From Aquitalea aquatilis (GTDB lineage: Bacteria; Pseudomonadota; Gammaproteobacteria; Burkholderiales; Chromobacteriaceae): a DNA stretch of 64,000 nucleotides. The stretch covers positions 3,162,001-3,226,000 of the forward strand of contig NZ_CP039731.1 of the NCBI RefSeq assembly GCF_005155025.1, given 5' to 3'. Every line of letters begins with the position of its first letter. The stretch's first letter is position 1. Below the pieces are notes generated by a model that was given only the letters and a program-made list of their open reading frames with translations, was not told the origin of the DNA and ran no database searches. Shown here piece by piece: positions 1 to 8,876 of this stretch. A program made the position numbers and the translations under genes.

Positions 1-457
1 TGGCCACCGCGTCATCCTGCTGGTCCTGGCCGGCATCAAAATCGCCCGCCAGCAGCAGCGGGGTGTCCACCACCGCCAGCGTGGCGTCCAGCACAAAGCG
101 TTCTGCCAGCTCCGGGCCTTGCAGCTGCTCCATCACCGCGCTGGGCAGGGCCAGCCCCGAGGTTTCGATCAGCACATGGTCGATTTGCTGACGACGCTGC
201 CACAAGGCCAGCATGGTGGGCAGGAAGTGTTCGTCGTCGTCGTAAGCCACCAGGCCGTTGGCCAGATCGTGAATCTCCACCCCGGCCTTGTCGTCCGTGC
301 GCAGGATGGTGCCGTCGATGGACACCTCGCCAAACTCGTTCACCAGAATGGCCAGTCGGCGCTGCTTGCTGTCACGGATCAGATTGGCCAGCAGGGTAGT
401 TTTGCCCGCGCCCAGAAAACCGGTGAGCACGGTGACCGGAATGCGCGGGCTGCTCAT
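1..457 (-). CDS. cobW: CobW-family GTPase, 3' part missing at window edge
   Basis: This is the N-terminal part (about 152 residues) of a CobW/COG0523 G3E GTPase, a metallochaperone-type protein usually linked to cobalt delivery for cobalamin synthesis. The P-loop motif GFLGAGKTTL is visible near residues 12-21, followed by the family-typical 'LVNEFGEVSIDG' switch segment and 'IETSGLALP'. The ATG at 457 overlaps the stop of the upstream cobJ-cobK gene in an ATGA junction, so it is the last visible gene of the cobalamin operon. The C-terminal domain, where CobW proteins often carry metal-binding residues, lies outside the window. The family assignment is firm; the cobalt role is inferred from context. 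Confidence 0.93.
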   Translation of the reverse strand, partial: MSSPRIPVTVLTGFLGAGKTTLLANLIRDSKQRRLAILVNEFGEVSIDGTILRTDDKAGVEIHDLANGLVAYDDDEHFLPTMLALWQRRQQIDHVLIETSGLALPSAVMEQLQGPELAERFVLDATLAVVDTPLLLAGDFDAGQDQQDDAVA

Positions 458-1992
458 GCCAGTTGCTCCAGCGCGGCTTGCAGGCTGGCAAAGTCGGCAA
501 AGCTGACCGGGTAGTCCAGTTGCGGACGGTCCACCACGATGAAGGGAATGTCCAGTGCGGCCGCAGCAGCGGCCTTGGCGCTGTAGCCACCGGCGTCACC
601 CGATTGCTTGCTGATGACGCAGTCAATCTGCCAGTCGCGCCACAGGGTTTCATTGGCGGCCTGCGAAAACGGGCCTTGCATGGCGCACAGCCGCGCGCGC
701 GGAATGCCCAGGTCGATGGCGCGTTGCAGGTGTTGCGGGTCCGGTGCCAGCCGCACAAACCATTGCTTGTCGGCCGCGCCCTCGGCCTGCACGAAGCTGG
801 CCAGCTCCTTGCTGCCGGTGGCCAGGAAAATGCGCTGGCCGTGCTGCATCGCCAGTGCGGCGGCGTCCGCCATGCTGGCGCAGTGGATGGCCGGGTGCTG
901 GTCCGGAGCGCTCGGGCGCTCGTAGCGCAGATAGGGCAGGGCCAGTTCCTGCGCCAGCGCCATCAGCTGTTGTGACATCTCGGTGGCGTAAGGATGAGTG
1001 GCATCGACGATGCAGCGTGCCTGGCTTTGTTGCAGCAGCTCACGGCGGCGCTCCACACCCAGCCGCCCGCTGATGCTGGTGAGGCCGGGGCTGCTGGCTT
1101 CCACCAGTTCCGCACCGTAGTCGCTGGCCGTGCTGACAATCACCGGCTGGCCGTTTGCCGCCAGCTGGCGGGCCAGCGCATTGCCGTCGCTGGTGCCGGC
1201 AAATACCCAGGCCGCTGCGCTGGGCAGCGTGTCGGCCTTGACGGTGTCGGCCGTGTTCTGCCAGTTGAAATAGCCGCGCGGGGTAAACATCCAGTTGCGT
1301 TTGCGCCGGGTGAAGCGATTGCCGATCACCAGCGAGGTCAGCATGTTGAACTGGCGGGTGCGCAGCTCGGCCAGGGTGACGATTTCCACCGTCTGGCCTT
1401 CGCGGTAGGCATTGTGCACGATGCCGCACAGCGTTTCCGGCCGCTTGTGTTCCAGCATGATGTCCAGAATGCGGTACACGCCTTCCTGACGCTGCTTGCT
1501 TTGCACGTTGTAAAACACCACGGCCAGATCGGCCTGGGCAATATGGCGGGCGCGGCTTTCGATCCACTCCCACGGGCACAACAGGTCGGACAGGCTGAGT
1601 GTGGCAAAGTCGTGCGACAGCGGCGCGCCCAGCAGCGAGGCGCAGGCATTGGCCGAGGTGATGCCGGGAATCAGCTGCACATCGAAGGTATCATCCTCGC
1701 GCATGTCTTCGTAGGCCAGCGTGGCCATGGCGTAGATGCCGATGTCGCCGCTGGAAATCAGCGCAACGGTTTTGCCGGCACGGGCTTCGGCCAGCGCCAG
1801 CTGGGCGCGGTCGCGCTCCTGGGTCAGCGGCAGGGTACGGATGTCCTTGCCGGCAATCCACGGCTGGATCCATGTAAGGTAGAGGTCGTAGGCGACGATG
1901 ACATCGCTGGCGGCCAGCGCCTGCTCCACCATTGGCGGGATCAGTTCGCGGCTGCCGGGGCCGACGGAGACAAGATAGAGTTTGCCGGTCAT
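454..1992 (-). CDS. cobJ-cobK: Fused precorrin-3B C17-methyltransferase / precorrin-6A reductase (CobJ-CobK)
   Basis: A 512-residue fusion of two corrin-ring enzymes. Residues 1 to about 245 are a tetrapyrrole methylase (CobJ/CbiH) that uses SAM for ring contraction and C17 methylation; the N terminus 'LYLVSVGPGSRELI' and 'SSGDIGIYAMA' are typical. From about residue 265 a Rossmann-like CobK/CbiJ reductase begins with 'VFAGTSDGNALARQL'. The ATG at 1992 is preferred because homologous methylases begin just before the VGPG motif; an in-frame start at 2082 would add about 30 unrelated residues. It overlaps cobW by ATGA. About 1.1 kb of repeats separates it from cbiG, so it may or may not be transcribed with the operon upstream. 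Confidence 0.93.
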   Translation of the reverse strand: MTGKLYLVSVGPGSRELIPPMVEQALAASDVIVAYDLYLTWIQPWIAGKDIRTLPLTQERDRAQLALAEARAGKTVALISSGDIGIYAMATLAYEDMREDDTFDVQLIPGITSANACASLLGAPLSHDFATLSLSDLLCPWEWIESRARHIAQADLAVVFYNVQSKQRQEGVYRILDIMLEHKRPETLCGIVHNAYREGQTVEIVTLAELRTRQFNMLTSLVIGNRFTRRKRNWMFTPRGYFNWQNTADTVKADTLPSAAAWVFAGTSDGNALARQLAANGQPVIVSTASDYGAELVEASSPGLTSISGRLGVERRRELLQQSQARCIVDATHPYATEMSQQLMALAQELALPYLRYERPSAPDQHPAIHCASMADAAALAMQHGQRIFLATGSKELASFVQAEGAADKQWFVRLAPDPQHLQRAIDLGIPRARLCAMQGPFSQAANETLWRDWQIDCVISKQSGDAGGYSAKAAAAAALDIPFIVVDRPQLDYPVSFADFASLQAALEQLA

Positions 1993-2165
1993 TGCTTCAT
2001 GCTTTCTGCTGCGAGCAGGCGGGGCCTGCCATGTGTTTGTCTGGGCAATGCGTGGTGCGCATTGCGGATGTAAATCCTGCATTTGTTACGTAGCGGTGCT
2101 GGACTGTGGTCCTACGTCGCCGGGTTTTACTGCGCGGTTTTCCTTCCAGTTACTCACGCAAAAAA

Positions 2166-2414
2166 CAAATCAACTTCGCGGGTTTCGCCCCGCCGTCGAG
2201 GTACTTTGCTTTTGCTTCGCCAAAAGAAAGTACCCAAAGAAAAGGCGACCCGCAGCGCGTCGAATTCCCGCCCCAGTCATCCTGCCCAAGGCGCGGCTGA
2301 ACTCGCACCGTGCTACCGTCACGGTGCTCAAACATGCAGCCGCTTAAAACCTTGGGCAGCATGTCTGCGTCGGCTCGCGCTGACGGGACTGGGGCTGCGT
2401 CGAATTTGTTGTTT
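2166..2414. repeat. Extragenic direct repeat, copy A
   Basis: About 250 bases match copy B at 2823-3078 in the same orientation. Shared blocks include 'aacttcgcgggt', 'cgccccgccgtcgaggtact', 'ccaaagaaaaggcgacccgc' and 'gtctgcgtcggctcgcgctg'. Within copy A, GGTACTTTGCTTTTG near 2208-2222 is nearly complementary to CAAAAGAAAGTACC just after it, making a hairpin. The repeat has no visible coding potential. Similar GC-rich extragenic repeats are common in proteobacteria; I do not recognise a named family. Confidence 0.8.
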
Positions 2415-2822
2415 CAACGAACCAACGATTGCGACGATACCTGGCACATCCTAATTTTTACTGCTGTCTTGGCCTCGTCTGGAGACTGGGTCACCAACGA
2501 TGCTGTTTGTTTTTCATAAATCAACCACCGTACCAACGCCCCCATGGGCCCCATCAAGCATGCCGGCGGGTGGCCGGGGCGAGGTCTTAAGCGCCTGCCC
2601 TGTCTGAGCGATTTGACGTTAGCAAATCGCGAGTTCAGGCGCGCCTCGTACCGGTCGGGCCCTGTCGGGCAGCCGCAGGCCATGCTTGTGGGGTGGCCTG
2701 GGAGGTGAAGGAGGGATTGGCCAGGCAATCCCTCCTTCCCGTCCGCCGCGCGGAAGCGGCAGGTAAATCATCATCCGCGTAGCGGATTTCTAACCAGCAC
2801 CTTCCAACGAAAAACCAACAGC

Positions 2823-3078
2823 AAAATCAACTTCGCGGGTCTCGCCCCGCCGTCGAGGTACTTTCTTTTGCTTCGCCACTTCGCCAACAGCAAGGACCCA
2901 AAGAAAAGGCGACCCGCAGCGCGTCGAATTCCCGCCCCAGCCGCACCGCCCAGGGCGCGGCCGGAACTTGCGGCGCGCTATCGTCGTGCCGCTGCGGACA
3001 GCCGACCGCTTAAGACCCTGGGCGGCACGTCTGCGTCGGCTCGCGCTGACGGTACCGGGGCCGCGTCGGGTTTGTTTT
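2823..3078. repeat. Extragenic direct repeat, copy B
   Basis: Second copy of the repeat at 2166-2414. The hairpin arm of copy A is degraded here (GGTACTTTCTTTTG is followed by a scrambled 'cttcgccaacagcaaggacc'), so copy A looks the more intact. It ends 11 bases before the cbiG stop codon. Confidence 0.8.
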
Positions 3079-3088
3079 AGCGGCATAT

Positions 3089-3847
3089 TTATTCGGATGC
3101 AGACACAAACCCATCCTCCACCACCGCCACCGTCACCCCCTCACGTGCCATCTTCGGCACTAACAGCCGCCCGCGCGGGCTGGCGATCAGTGCGCACGGC
3201 TCGCATACGCCGTCCACGCCCACGTTTTGTTGCACCCAGGCGGAGGGCTGGCCGGTCCAGCCGCGGGCAGCCACGTCGGCACGGGCAATCACCCGCAAGG
3301 GCAGCGCGTGGCGGGCGCAGAATTCCAGCAGGCCGGCTTCATCGGCCTTCAAGTCGATGGTGGCCACCTCGCGTACCTCGGTCAGGCTGCGTCCGGCCAG
3401 CGCTTGCAGCACGGCCAGTTCGATGGCCTCGGCGCTTTTGCCACGGCGGCAGCCTATGCCCAGCGTCAGCGGCTTGAGTGCTTCCGTCGCCGTGGTGATG
3501 GCCGGAGTGGCAGCGGTCAGGCGGGCAATCTGGTAGGCCAGCGCATTGGCACCGCCTTCGTGGCCGGACAGCAGCGGAATGGCAAAGCGCGCGGCTTCGT
3601 CCAGCACGACGACTGCGGGGTCGGTGAGTTTGCTTTGTGGCAGGCCATCCAGATAGCGCACGGCAATGCCGCTGGCCATCAGCAACACCCATTGGCGGTG
3701 CTGATGGAAGGCGGCGGCAAACTGCTGGCGCGCATTGTCATCTGGCCGCTGCCAGGGCTGGTAGACGGTGGCGTCCAGTGCGGCGGCCAGTTGCCGCGCC
3801 AGCGGCAGCGCCGATTCGCGCACCGTCCAGATGGCGGTGTGGCTCAC
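3089..3847 (-). CDS. cbiG: Cobalt-precorrin-5A hydrolase CbiG
   Basis: A 252-residue CbiG, which opens the lactone ring of cobalt-precorrin-5A and releases the two-carbon fragment. The central domain carries 'LLSGHEGGANALA' and the C-terminal CbiG domain begins with 'LGIGCRRGKSAEAI'. The chosen start is a GTG at 3847 that overlaps the cobM stop as GTGA, giving the usual family N terminus 'SHTAIWTVRESALPLA'. Longer in-frame starts run through cobM and give low-complexity sequence. CbiG belongs to the oxygen-independent route, so its presence beside CobN shows a mixed pathway. Confidence 0.93.
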   Translation of the reverse strand: MSHTAIWTVRESALPLARQLAAALDATVYQPWQRPDDNARQQFAAAFHQHRQWVLLMASGIAVRYLDGLPQSKLTDPAVVVLDEAARFAIPLLSGHEGGANALAYQIARLTAATPAITTATEALKPLTLGIGCRRGKSAEAIELAVLQALAGRSLTEVREVATIDLKADEAGLLEFCARHALPLRVIARADVAARGWTGQPSAWVQQNVGVDGVCEPCALIASPRGRLLVPKMAREGVTVAVVEDGFVSASE

Positions 3848-4683
3848 GACGCTTGCTGCTCCGGGTCCTGTTCCGGTTCTGCAGCCAGCTCCGGCTTGCG
3901 CTTGCTGGGGCGCGGGGTTTTGCGGTCGCTGCCATCGCGGAAGATATGGGTGAAGCCGGCGGCGTACAGGCTGGATTCCACCCCGCCTTCGCGCGACAGC
4001 GCCGCGCCCACCAGCAGCAGGGTGGTGAGCAGCCAGTCTTTCTGTTTCACCTCTTCCAGCAGCTTGCCCAGCGTGCTGCGGTGGATGGACTGGTCCGGCC
4101 AGCTGGCGCGGCGCACCAGTGCCACCGGGGTGTCCGGCGGGTAGTGCAGCAATAGGTCGGCCACGGTGTATTTCAGCCGCTGGCCGGACAGGAAGATGCA
4201 CATGGTGGCGCGGTGTTCGGCAAAGCGGGCGATGGATTCCAGCTCCGGCACCGCGCTGGCGCGGCCAGACACCCGGGTGAGGATGATGGATTGCGAGATG
4301 GCCGGGCGGGTCAGTTCGCTGCCCAGTGCGGCGGCGGCGGCGGTGAAAGACGACACGCCGGGGACGATTTCGTAGGCAATGCCCAGCGCTTCCAGCCGGC
4401 GCATCTGCTCGGCAGTGGCACCGTAGATGGCCGGGTCGCCGGAGTGCAGCCGCGCCACGTCGATATTGGCGGCCTGGGCGCGGCGGTAGCAGTCCTCCTG
4501 CTGGTCCAGCGACAGTTCGGCGGTGTCCAGAATCTCCGCCTCCGCGCTGCAGTGTTGCAGCATGTCGGTGGGCACCAGCGAACCGGCATATAGCACCATG
4601 CCGCAGCTGCCCAACAGGCGCGCGCCGCGCAGGGTGATCAGGTCGGCGGCACCGGGGCCGGCACCAATGAAATAGACTTTCAT
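3844..4683 (-). CDS. cobM: Precorrin-4 C11-methyltransferase CobM/CbiF
   Basis: A 279-residue SAM-dependent tetrapyrrole methylase. Visible motifs are the N-terminal 'VYFIGAGPGAADLITLRG', 'LHSGDPAIYGA' and 'EIVPGVSSFTAAAAALG'. It methylates C11 of (cobalt-)precorrin-4. The last 25 residues (rich in K, R, E and P) extend beyond the methylase fold and look disordered. It overlaps cobI by ATGA upstream and cbiG by GTGA downstream, so translation is probably coupled. Confidence 0.95.
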   Translation of the reverse strand: MKVYFIGAGPGAADLITLRGARLLGSCGMVLYAGSLVPTDMLQHCSAEAEILDTAELSLDQQEDCYRRAQAANIDVARLHSGDPAIYGATAEQMRRLEALGIAYEIVPGVSSFTAAAAALGSELTRPAISQSIILTRVSGRASAVPELESIARFAEHRATMCIFLSGQRLKYTVADLLLHYPPDTPVALVRRASWPDQSIHRSTLGKLLEEVKQKDWLLTTLLLVGAALSREGGVESSLYAAGFTHIFRDGSDRKTPRPSKRKPELAAEPEQDPEQQAS

Positions 4684-5411
4684 GAATGACGTTTCTCTCT
4701 CGCCTGGCGGCGGATCAGCATGGTGGCCAGATAACCGCTGGCCGAGGCGTCCAGCTGGCTGACATCCGGACAGAGGATTTCATCGGACAGGCCGATGCGG
4801 CGGGCAAAGGCGCAATGCTGGGCAATGCCCAGACTAGCCAGCAGCGCCAGCACATCCGGCAGGCGCTTGCCAATTTTCATCAGCACCACGATGTCGTGGC
4901 TGGCGATGTCCGCTGCCAGCTCCGCCATGTCGTCCGGGCAGGGCAGGATCAGCATGCGCTCCTTGCCTTCGCCCAGCGGCCAGGACAGTGCCGATGCGGT
5001 GGCGGCAAAGCTGGTGACGCCGGGAAAGGTGGTATGCACCAGGCTGGGCAGGCGTTCGCGCAGCGCTGCCAGCAGATAGCCGTAGGTGGAGTAGGTCATG
5101 CTGTCGCCGATGGTGAGGTAGGCGACGCTGTGGCCTTGCTCCAGTTCGGCGGCCACGCTGGCGGCCAGTGCGGCATAGTGGTCGGCCAGCAGGCTGCGGT
5201 CCGGGTCCATGATGAATTCCACGTCACGGAATTTGCTGCTGTCGATGGGCAGGCCGGCCAGACATTGCTGTGCCACCGATTGCTCGCTGCCACGCGCGCG
5301 CGGCAGGTAGATGATGTCGGCCTGCTGCAATGCCTGCAGCGCAGCCACCGGTATCAGCCCGGCCTGGCCCGGGCCTACGCCCACGCCAATGAAATGCCCC
5401 AGTTCACTCAT
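4680..5411 (-). CDS. cobI: Precorrin-2 C20-methyltransferase CobI/CbiL
   Basis: A 243-residue tetrapyrrole methylase that adds the C20 methyl group to (cobalt-)precorrin-2. Motifs are 'FIGVGVGPGQAGLIPVAA', 'LTIGDSMTYSTYGYLL' and 'TTFPGVTSFAATASAL'; the GDSMTYSTY segment is typical of the CobI/CbiL branch. The gene starts inside the end of cbiD (8-base overlap) and its stop overlaps the cobM start. Confidence 0.95.
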   Translation of the reverse strand: MSELGHFIGVGVGPGQAGLIPVAALQALQQADIIYLPRARGSEQSVAQQCLAGLPIDSSKFRDVEFIMDPDRSLLADHYAALAASVAAELEQGHSVAYLTIGDSMTYSTYGYLLAALRERLPSLVHTTFPGVTSFAATASALSWPLGEGKERMLILPCPDDMAELAADIASHDIVVLMKIGKRLPDVLALLASLGIAQHCAFARRIGLSDEILCPDVSQLDASASGYLATMLIRRQAREKRHS

Positions 5412-6558
5412 GTGTGTCTCCGGCGGCCTCGCCCAGCGGCGTGCCGTCCATGCTGAACAGCCGTACTGCCACGCGGCGGGCGCTGGGCAGACGGCTGTGC
5501 ATGCGGGTGGATACCCGCTGTTCTATCTCCATCCAGAAGGCCTTTGCCTGCGGATGGCCTTGCAATATCTGCACGATGTTTTCCACCGTATTGGCCTGGC
5601 GGATGGCCTGTGCCAGCGCCGCGCTCAGGCCCAGTTCCTGCGCCAGTTGCGCCACATCGCCCATGGCCATGGCGCTTTTGCCGGAATGGGTGTCCCATAC
5701 CGTGGGGTCGAGCAGCTTGGCCAGCTTGCCGGGGTGGCCCAGCACCCACAGCGTGTCCAGCACCCGGCCCTGTTCCTGCAGGATGGCCTCGGCCTGCTCC
5801 AGCGAGCTGCCGACGAAGTTGGCAATCTGCACCACCTGTTTTTTGGGCAGGCCGAGTACGTCGGCGGCGTAGCCACGGCCTATCTTGCCGGGAGTGAAGG
5901 CGATGGCAGCAGGCAAGTCGCCCAGCGCCACGCGGATATACACCTCGATGGAGGCCATCCACGCCGCTAGCGACATCGGCTCGACAATGCCGCTGGTGCC
6001 CAGAATGGAAATGCCGCCGACGATGCCCAGCATGGGGTTGAAGGTGCGCTTGGCAATGCGCCCGCCCTCCACGCAGCCGATGGCCAGGTCAAAACCGGGG
6101 TCGGCACGGCCAGCCAGCACCTCGGCCACCGCCCACTGCATCATCTGCCGGGGTACCGGGTTGATGGCCGGTTCGCCCGGCGGAATGCGCAGGCCGGGCA
6201 GGGTGACCATGCCCACGCCTTCTGCGGCGATAAAGCGCAGCTGGCCGCTGCCATTGCGCCGCACCTCGGCAAAGATGGTGGCACCGTGGGTGTTGTCCGG
6301 GTCGTCGCCACCGTCTTTCAGCACTTCGGCGCGGGCGGTGTCCTGGTCTAGCAGATCCACCGCCTGGATGGGTACGGTGAGGTAGTAGTCCGGGTCGGGC
6401 AGGCTGATGTCCACTTCACTGGCGCGCACCCCGTCCAGCAGGCAGGCCAGCGCGGCCTTGACCGCGGCGGTGGCACAGCTGCCGGTGGTGCGACCCCGGC
6501 GCAGGCCATTGGGGGCCGGCACCGTCAAGTCGTAGGGAACGCGCCGTTCGTGGCTCAT
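5404..6558 (-). CDS. cbiD: Cobalt-precorrin-5B C1-methyltransferase CbiD
   Basis: A 384-residue CbiD, the C1-methyltransferase of the oxygen-independent route. The N-terminal signature 'LRRGRTTGSCATAAVKAAL' is present, with 'TINPVPRQM'-like and 'GILGTSGIVEPMS'-type segments in the middle. The ATG at 6558 shares one base with the stop of the upstream cbiX-cbiC gene (TGATG). CbiD together with CbiG explains how the ring is contracted and C1 methylated without CobG and CobF, neither of which is seen in the window. Confidence 0.95.
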   Translation of the reverse strand: MSHERRVPYDLTVPAPNGLRRGRTTGSCATAAVKAALACLLDGVRASEVDISLPDPDYYLTVPIQAVDLLDQDTARAEVLKDGGDDPDNTHGATIFAEVRRNGSGQLRFIAAEGVGMVTLPGLRIPPGEPAINPVPRQMMQWAVAEVLAGRADPGFDLAIGCVEGGRIAKRTFNPMLGIVGGISILGTSGIVEPMSLAAWMASIEVYIRVALGDLPAAIAFTPGKIGRGYAADVLGLPKKQVVQIANFVGSSLEQAEAILQEQGRVLDTLWVLGHPGKLAKLLDPTVWDTHSGKSAMAMGDVAQLAQELGLSAALAQAIRQANTVENIVQILQGHPQAKAFWMEIEQRVSTRMHSRLPSARRVAVRLFSMDGTPLGEAAGDTHE

Positions 6559-8126
6559 CAGTCTTGTGCTGCCTGTTGCTGTTGATGCACATGGCCGATG
6601 GCGTCAATCATCAGTGCATTGACAATGGTGGCCGCCCACGGCGAGCCGCCACGGGTGCCACTATTGGTGATGCGCGGCACTTGCAACAGGCCGCGCAGCG
6701 CGTCCTTGCATTCGCGGGTGCCGACAAAACCCACCGGCAGGCCCACCACCAGTTGCGGCCGCCAGCCGTGTTCGCGTACCAGCCGCACCAGTTCCATGAT
6801 GGCAGTGGGTGCGTCGCCAATGGCGACGATCACCTCGTTGCCAAACTTTTCCCAGGCGCGGCGGATGCCGGCGGCGGAACGGGTGAGGCCGTGCGCCTCG
6901 GCCAACAGATAGGTTTCCTTGTCGTGTACGCCGCACCAGGTTTCCACTTCCAGCTGTTGCAGTACCGCACGCTTGAGGCCGGTTTCCACCATGGTGACGT
7001 CGGTGACGATACGGCGGCAGCGCAGCAGGGCGCGCATGCCGATATCCGCCGCGCCGGGCGAAAACACCAGCTCGTCCACGCTGCTGAAGTCGCCGGTGGT
7101 GTGCACCAGCCGGTGCAGCGCGGTGTGCTGCTCGGCCGGGAAGACCGACCAGTCACGCCCCTCGCGGATGATGCGCATGCTTTCCGCCTCGATGGGGTGC
7201 GGCACATAGGGCGGCCAGCTGGGCGCAGCCGGTGCTACCGCCGGCTGGGCCAACAGGCCGCGCACCTTGCCGTGGTGGCCTTGCTGCGGCGTACCCACTT
7301 GTTGCTCGAAGCCGATGATCTGCACCCGGTATTTGCATAGCGAGCAGTTCATGCTGGCCCGGCCTTCCACGCCTTCCTGTGCCCGCTCCAGAAACACCTC
7401 GGCCACATGTTCGTGCACGCCCAGATACGGCGCAGCCAGCACTTCGATATCCGGGCAGCGCGCGGCCAGATCGTCCACTGCGCCGTAAATGCGCTTGACC
7501 AGTACGCCATCAAACAGGAAATAGGGCAGCACCACGATGCGCTGGAAGCCCAGCAGGCTGGCTGCTTTCAGGCCATCGGCCACCAGCGGGCGGGCGGTGC
7601 CGGAATAGCAGACAAAGGACGCGCCAAAGCCCATGCCCTCTTCCAGCATGCGGGTGAGCTTGGCGATTTCCGAGTTGGCGTCCGGGTCGGTGGTGCCACG
7701 GCCCACCACCACCAGGCAGCTGTCGCCGCGCGCCACGGTATGCGGCGAGCGCGCTTCGGCCTCGATGATGCGCAGGCGGCACAGCTCCAGCAGGCGCGGG
7801 TGCAGGTCCATCGCCGCGCCAAAATGGAAGGCGGTGTCCGGGTGCTCCTGCTGCAAGGCCAGCAGCTCGCTGGGCATGTCGTTCTTGGCATGGGTGGCGG
7901 CCAGCAGCACGCCGGGGGTCATCACCACGGTGTTGGCACCATCGGCAATGGCCGCAGCCACCGCCTGATCGATGGTGGGCGTGGCGAATTCCAGAAAGCC
8001 GTGGTAGATGCTGCGCTGCGGTGCACGCTCACGCATGATGTCCACCAGCGCCATGAATTCGGCAATGCCGGCCGGATCGCGGCTGCCATGCCCGGCCAGC
8101 ACGATGCTGTAATCCTGCGTGCTCAT
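6558..8126 (-). CDS. cbiX-cbiC: Fused sirohydrochlorin cobaltochelatase CbiX / precorrin-8X methylmutase CbiC (CobH)
   Basis: A 522-residue fusion. Residues 1 to about 270 contain two CbiX-type chelatase repeats: the first has the metal-ligand motif 'LAGHGSRDP' and the second the degenerate '[13 protein letters not shown]', where His is replaced by Arg. A cysteine-containing linker ('[11 protein letters not shown]') follows, then a full CbiC/CobH methylmutase from about residue 315 with '[10 protein letters not shown]', 'GMRALLRC' and '[17 protein letters not shown]'. The fusion joins early cobalt insertion to the late 1,5-methyl shift. The ATG at 8126 overlaps the cbiE stop (ATGA). Confidence 0.92.
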   Translation of the reverse strand: MSTQDYSIVLAGHGSRDPAGIAEFMALVDIMRERAPQRSIYHGFLEFATPTIDQAVAAAIADGANTVVMTPGVLLAATHAKNDMPSELLALQQEHPDTAFHFGAAMDLHPRLLELCRLRIIEAEARSPHTVARGDSCLVVVGRGTTDPDANSEIAKLTRMLEEGMGFGASFVCYSGTARPLVADGLKAASLLGFQRIVVLPYFLFDGVLVKRIYGAVDDLAARCPDIEVLAAPYLGVHEHVAEVFLERAQEGVEGRASMNCSLCKYRVQIIGFEQQVGTPQQGHHGKVRGLLAQPAVAPAAPSWPPYVPHPIEAESMRIIREGRDWSVFPAEQHTALHRLVHTTGDFSSVDELVFSPGAADIGMRALLRCRRIVTDVTMVETGLKRAVLQQLEVETWCGVHDKETYLLAEAHGLTRSAAGIRRAWEKFGNEVIVAIGDAPTAIMELVRLVREHGWRPQLVVGLPVGFVGTRECKDALRGLLQVPRITNSGTRGGSPWAATIVNALMIDAIGHVHQQQQAAQD

Positions 8127-8845
8127 GCAGACTGCTCCGGCGTAGGCAGATGGCTGGGTTCGATCTGGCTGTCCATCGGCGCTTTGGTGCGGATCAGCAT
8201 GATGCTCATGTCGGAGCAGCGGTGTTCCGCGCATTCGGCCAGCGTGCCGTGCCATTCGGCTTCGCCACGGGTGAGGTTTTCCCACACTTCCACCTGCTGG
8301 TCGGCCGGGATGCCGTTTTCCAGCAGATAAGCGGCGATATGCCAGGGCATGAAGGAGCGCGCTTCGTCCCAGGGGCAGGGAATCACGATGGCATTGCGCT
8401 GGTCTTGCAGCACATGCACCAGGTGGCGCTTGAACGGGCTGAGATCGCCACGGCGGTGGAAGGTGATGAAGGTGGTTTCGTCAAAGCACACCTTGGCGCG
8501 CGAGGCCAGCACCTGGGCCGAGGACAGGCCGGGCATGGTTTCCACCGGGTGGCCGCAGGCGCGCTCCACCCGTTCCAGATACTGGAAGCCGCTGAAGTGG
8601 ATGTCGCCCATGAACACCACCACGCAGTTCTTGCCGGCGTGGTGCAGCTTGGCCACTTCGTCCAGCTGGGCCACCTGGTCGCGGTAGCCCATCTGGATGA
8701 CCTGGGCGCTGTCCGGAATCAGCGGGCGCACCACGTCGATGACGGCGTTGAAGCCGGCGACGACGTCGGCATGGGCAATGAGGTCGGCCGAGCGGCGTGG
8801 CAGGTAGCCAATATCGCCGGGACCGGCACCGATGCAGATAATCAT
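8123..8845 (-). CDS. cbiE: Precorrin-6B / cobalt-precorrin-7 C5-methyltransferase CbiE
   Basis: A 240-residue tetrapyrrole methylase with '[20 protein letters not shown]' at the N terminus and '[15 protein letters not shown]' in the middle, fitting CbiE, the C5-methylating half of CobL. The C15-methyltransferase/decarboxylase partner CbiT is neither fused to it nor encoded elsewhere in the window. The ATG has a good ribosome binding site (AAAGGAAACC). It lies 31 bases downstream of the chlID fusion in the same operon. Confidence 0.88.
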   Translation of the reverse strand: MIICIGAGPGDIGYLPRRSADLIAHADVVAGFNAVIDVVRPLIPDSAQVIQMGYRDQVAQLDEVAKLHHAGKNCVVVFMGDIHFSGFQYLERVERACGHPVETMPGLSSAQVLASRAKVCFDETTFITFHRRGDLSPFKRHLVHVLQDQRNAIVIPCPWDEARSFMPWHIAAYLLENGIPADQQVEVWENLTRGEAEWHGTLAECAEHRCSDMSIMLIRTKAPMDSQIEPSHLPTPEQSA

Positions 8846-8876
8846 GTGGTTTCCTTTATGCGATCAGACGGCGGCG

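Larger units (their letters stand above)
1993..3088. other. 1.1 kb intergenic island of extragenic repeats inside the cobalamin cluster
   Basis: No convincing gene lies between cobJ-cobK and cbiG. The stretch holds two direct repeat copies (listed separately) flanking a 400-base middle part rich in perfect small hairpins: GCGATTTG/CAAATCGC at 2608-2630, a 13-bp stem at 2707-2738 and ATCCGC/GCGGAT at 2773-2787. Short open frames here have arginine- and proline-rich translations typical of non-coding repeats. The other genes of this operon nearly all overlap, so the gap looks like a secondary insertion of repeats into a formerly tight operon. Confidence 0.7.

Noticed and set aside
2414-2728. 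Possible gene of 104 residues in the repeat island
   Set aside because: Arg/Pro-rich translation overlaps perfect hairpins and repeat sequence, with no ribosome binding site or motif.
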